From an uncultured Rivibacter sp. (GTDB taxonomy: Bacteria; Pseudomonadota; Gammaproteobacteria; Burkholderiales; Burkholderiaceae), in contig CAMLLU010000130.1 in the NCBI GenBank assembly GCA_946480925.1, positions 1 to 7,051 on the forward strand: a stretch of 7,051 bases of DNA, in the 5' to 3' direction. This document shows positions 5,823-7,051 of the stretch, piece after piece. Position 1 is the first letter of the stretch; each line of letters starts with the position of its first letter. The position numbers and the translations under genes are program-made. The notes below the pieces were generated by a model, which saw only the letters and a program-made list of their open reading frames with translations, did no database searches and was not told the DNA's origin.

Positions 5823-6881
5823 TCACACGCGCCGCGTCGTCTCGCGAACGATGAGTTCCAGCGGAGGCACCTCCACCGGCTCCACCTGCTGGCCCAGCAT
5901 GTAGAGCAGCGCGCGCGCGGCGAACAGGCCGATCTCGTAGATGGGCTGGCGCACCGTGGTGAGCGGCGGCGTCACGTAGGCCGAGGCGGGCAGGTCGTCC
6001 ACGCCGACGATGGACACGTCGTCGGGCACGCGGATGCCGCGGCGGTACAGCGCCATGCGGGCGCCGTAGCTCATCTGGTCGTTGGCGGCGAACACCGCGG
6101 TGAAAGGCGTGCCGCTGTCGAGCAGGCGGTTCATCGCGAGCAGGCCGCCGCTTTCAAGAAAGTCGCCCTGCGTCACCAATGCAGGGTCGGGCTTCATGTT
6201 GGCCTCTTCGCAGGCCCGGTGGTAGCCGGCCAGACGATCCACGGCGTCGGCATGGTCGCGCGGGCCGGCAATGTGCGCGATGCGGCGATGGCCCAGCGAC
6301 AGCAGGTGGCGCGTGGCGATGTAGCCGGCTTCGGTCTGGTCGAGCCAGGTGGCCACGAGGTTGTGGCCTTGCAGCTTGCGCCCGGTCACGACGATGGGTT
6401 GATGACGCGCGAACTCGACGATCTGCGCATCGGCCAGGTGGCCGGTGAGGATCACCAGGCCGTCGATGCGGCGAGACATCAGGATGCGGATGCGCTGTGC
6501 TTCTTCCGCCGCGTTCCAGTGGCCGCTCACGATGATGGGCGCGTAGCCGCTGTCCGCCAGGCCTTCTTCGATGCCGCGCATCGCGCGCGTGAAGAAGGGG
6601 CTTTCGATGTCCTGCGCCAGGATGCCCACGGTCATGGTGGTGCCCATCTTCAGGCTGCGGGCCGACAGGTTGGGGCGGAAGTCCAGCTTGCGGATCGCTT
6701 CTTCCACCGCGGCGCGCTTGCTGTCGGCCACACGGGCCGTGCCGTTGAGGATGCGCGACACCGTGCTGGCCGACACGCCGGCCGCACGGGCCACGTCGAT
6801 CACGGTGGTGGGGGCTGCGGGTGCTTCCGGTGCAACGACGGGGGCAGGCGCAAGGCGTGAACGGGAGCGGGAAGCGGGCAC
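5823..6881 (-). CDS. LacI/GalR-family transcriptional regulator
   Basis: This is a 352-residue DNA-binding regulator, probably a repressor released or tightened by a small ligand. The LacI helix-turn-helix lies at about 25-50 (TTVIDVARAAGVSASTVSRI, ending in LNG). The hinge is at about 68-80 (FRPNLSARSLKMG). A periplasmic-binding-protein-like effector domain runs from 83, with SPFFTRAMRGIEEGL (94-108) and FAANDQMSYGARMAL (264-278), and IVGVDD (291-296). An Ala/Pro-rich N-terminal extension of about 24 residues precedes the HTH. The only plausible start is GTG (6879-6881): an in-frame stop lies upstream with no ATG between, and the next GTG falls inside the HTH. The ribosome site is weak (AGAGAA, 6893-6888). 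It faces dctM tail to tail, so it is not part of that operon and probably governs genes beyond the right edge. The effector cannot be named; sugars or sugar acids are usual for the family. Confidence 0.9.
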   Translation of the reverse strand: MPASRSRSRLAPAPVVAPEAPAAPTTVIDVARAAGVSASTVSRILNGTARVADSKRAAVEEAIRKLDFRPNLSARSLKMGTTMTVGILAQDIESPFFTRAMRGIEEGLADSGYAPIIVSGHWNAAEEAQRIRILMSRRIDGLVILTGHLADAQIVEFARHQPIVVTGRKLQGHNLVATWLDQTEAGYIATRHLLSLGHRRIAHIAGPRDHADAVDRLAGYHRACEEANMKPDPALVTQGDFLESGGLLAMNRLLDSGTPFTAVFAANDQMSYGARMALYRRGIRVPDDVSIVGVDDLPASAYVTPPLTTVRQPIYEIGLFAARALLYMLGQQVEPVEVPPLELIVRETTRRV

Positions 6882-6967
6882 GCTGTTTCTCTGGGCTGGA
6901 GTGCGGGAATGGCGGCGATTGCGACAACGATTTCATTTTGCGGCAGCAAGGCATACGGCTTTGGTCT

Positions 6968-6981
6968 CCCCCGTTCGGGGG
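6968..6981. repeat. C5/G5 hairpin with GTTC loop
   Basis: CCCCC (6968-6972) and GGGGG (6977-6981) flank GTTC, forming a short, very GC-rich hairpin about 90 bases upstream of the regulator gene. Palindromes of this kind are often dispersed intergenic repeats in GC-rich betaproteobacteria. With one copy in view, that reading is a guess. Confidence 0.5.
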
Positions 6982-7028
6982 GATGCGGCACTTGGGTACT
7001 TCGATCGAGGGGACCGCCGATGCCGCAC
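6982..7028. repeat. Near-identical 10-base repeat pair, gatgcggcac and gatgccgcac
   Basis: The copies at 6982-6991 and 7019-7028 differ by one base and start 37 bases apart. Their cores, TGCGGCA (6984-6990) and TGCCGCA (7021-7027), are also exact inverted repeats, so the pair can be read as a long-loop hairpin as well. An 8-base palindrome, TCGATCGA (7001-7008), lies between them. This could be a regulatory site or coincidence. Confidence 0.35.
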
Positions 7029-7051
7029 TGGTAAGCTCGCCCGCCACGCAA

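Larger units (their letters stand above)
6882..7051. other. Noncoding region upstream of the LacI-type gene
   Basis: No convincing gene is seen in these 170 bases. The frames that cross it lack family resemblance and good ribosome sites. It should carry the promoter of the regulator, and perhaps that of a divergent gene past the right edge. A small AT-richer patch (6928-6940, around cgatttcatttt) contrasts with the GC-rich surroundings and is the likeliest place for promoter or operator sequences. A weak near-palindrome, TTGCGGCAGCAA (6938-6949), lies next to it. Confidence 0.5.

Noticed and set aside
6916..6932. CGATT direct repeat 12 bases apart upstream of the LacI-type gene
   Set aside because: Five-base repeats arise easily by chance, and the spacing does not form a LacI-type palindrome with a central CG.
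6154..7047. Minus-strand open frame overlapping the LacI-type gene in another frame
   Set aside because: The product is Pro/Arg/His-rich without domains; the LacI-family frame fully explains this stretch.

Overview
This 7.05 kb window is GC-rich and densely coding. Its genes resemble those of betaproteobacteria, probably Burkholderiales; that placement rests on overall composition and protein style, not on a marker gene. The content is a complete C4-dicarboxylate TRAP transport locus with its dedicated two-component system, followed by a convergent LacI-type repressor.

Left half, minus strand (read right to left): dctS (539-2530) encodes a membrane PAS/histidine kinase. It runs into dctR (1-542), a FixJ-type response regulator with a LuxR-class helix-turn-helix, through a 4-base ATGA overlap. 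dctR is cut by the left edge inside its DNA-binding domain. A 134-base divergent intergenic region (2531-2664) holds a perfect 6+2+6 dyad that is the best candidate for a DctR operator.

Centre, plus strand: dctP (2665-3690, GTG start), dctQ (3761-4420) and dctM (4476-5798) encode the periplasmic binding protein, the small four-helix membrane subunit and the large permease subunit. The dctP-dctQ gap holds two hairpins. One is a strong stem closed by a TTCG tetraloop that ends two bases before the dctQ ribosome binding site. The dctQ-dctM gap is filled exactly by a 20-codon reading frame that has its own Shine-Dalgarno sequence and ATGA overlaps with both neighbours.

Right, minus strand: a LacI/GalR-family regulator (5823-6881, GTG start) converges on dctM with a 24-base spacer. 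It probably controls genes beyond the right edge. The last 170 bases are noncoding and hold a C5/G5 hairpin and a near-identical repeat pair.

Expected working of the locus: DctS senses external dicarboxylate and phosphorylates DctR, which activates dctPQM; DctP captures the substrate and DctQM imports it with a sodium or proton gradient. The arrangement matches the dctSR/dctPQM locus of Rhodobacter capsulatus as I remember it. I see no novel defence, mobile or biosynthetic system. The most unusual features are the bridging mini-ORF, the two intergenic hairpins and the perfect dyad.
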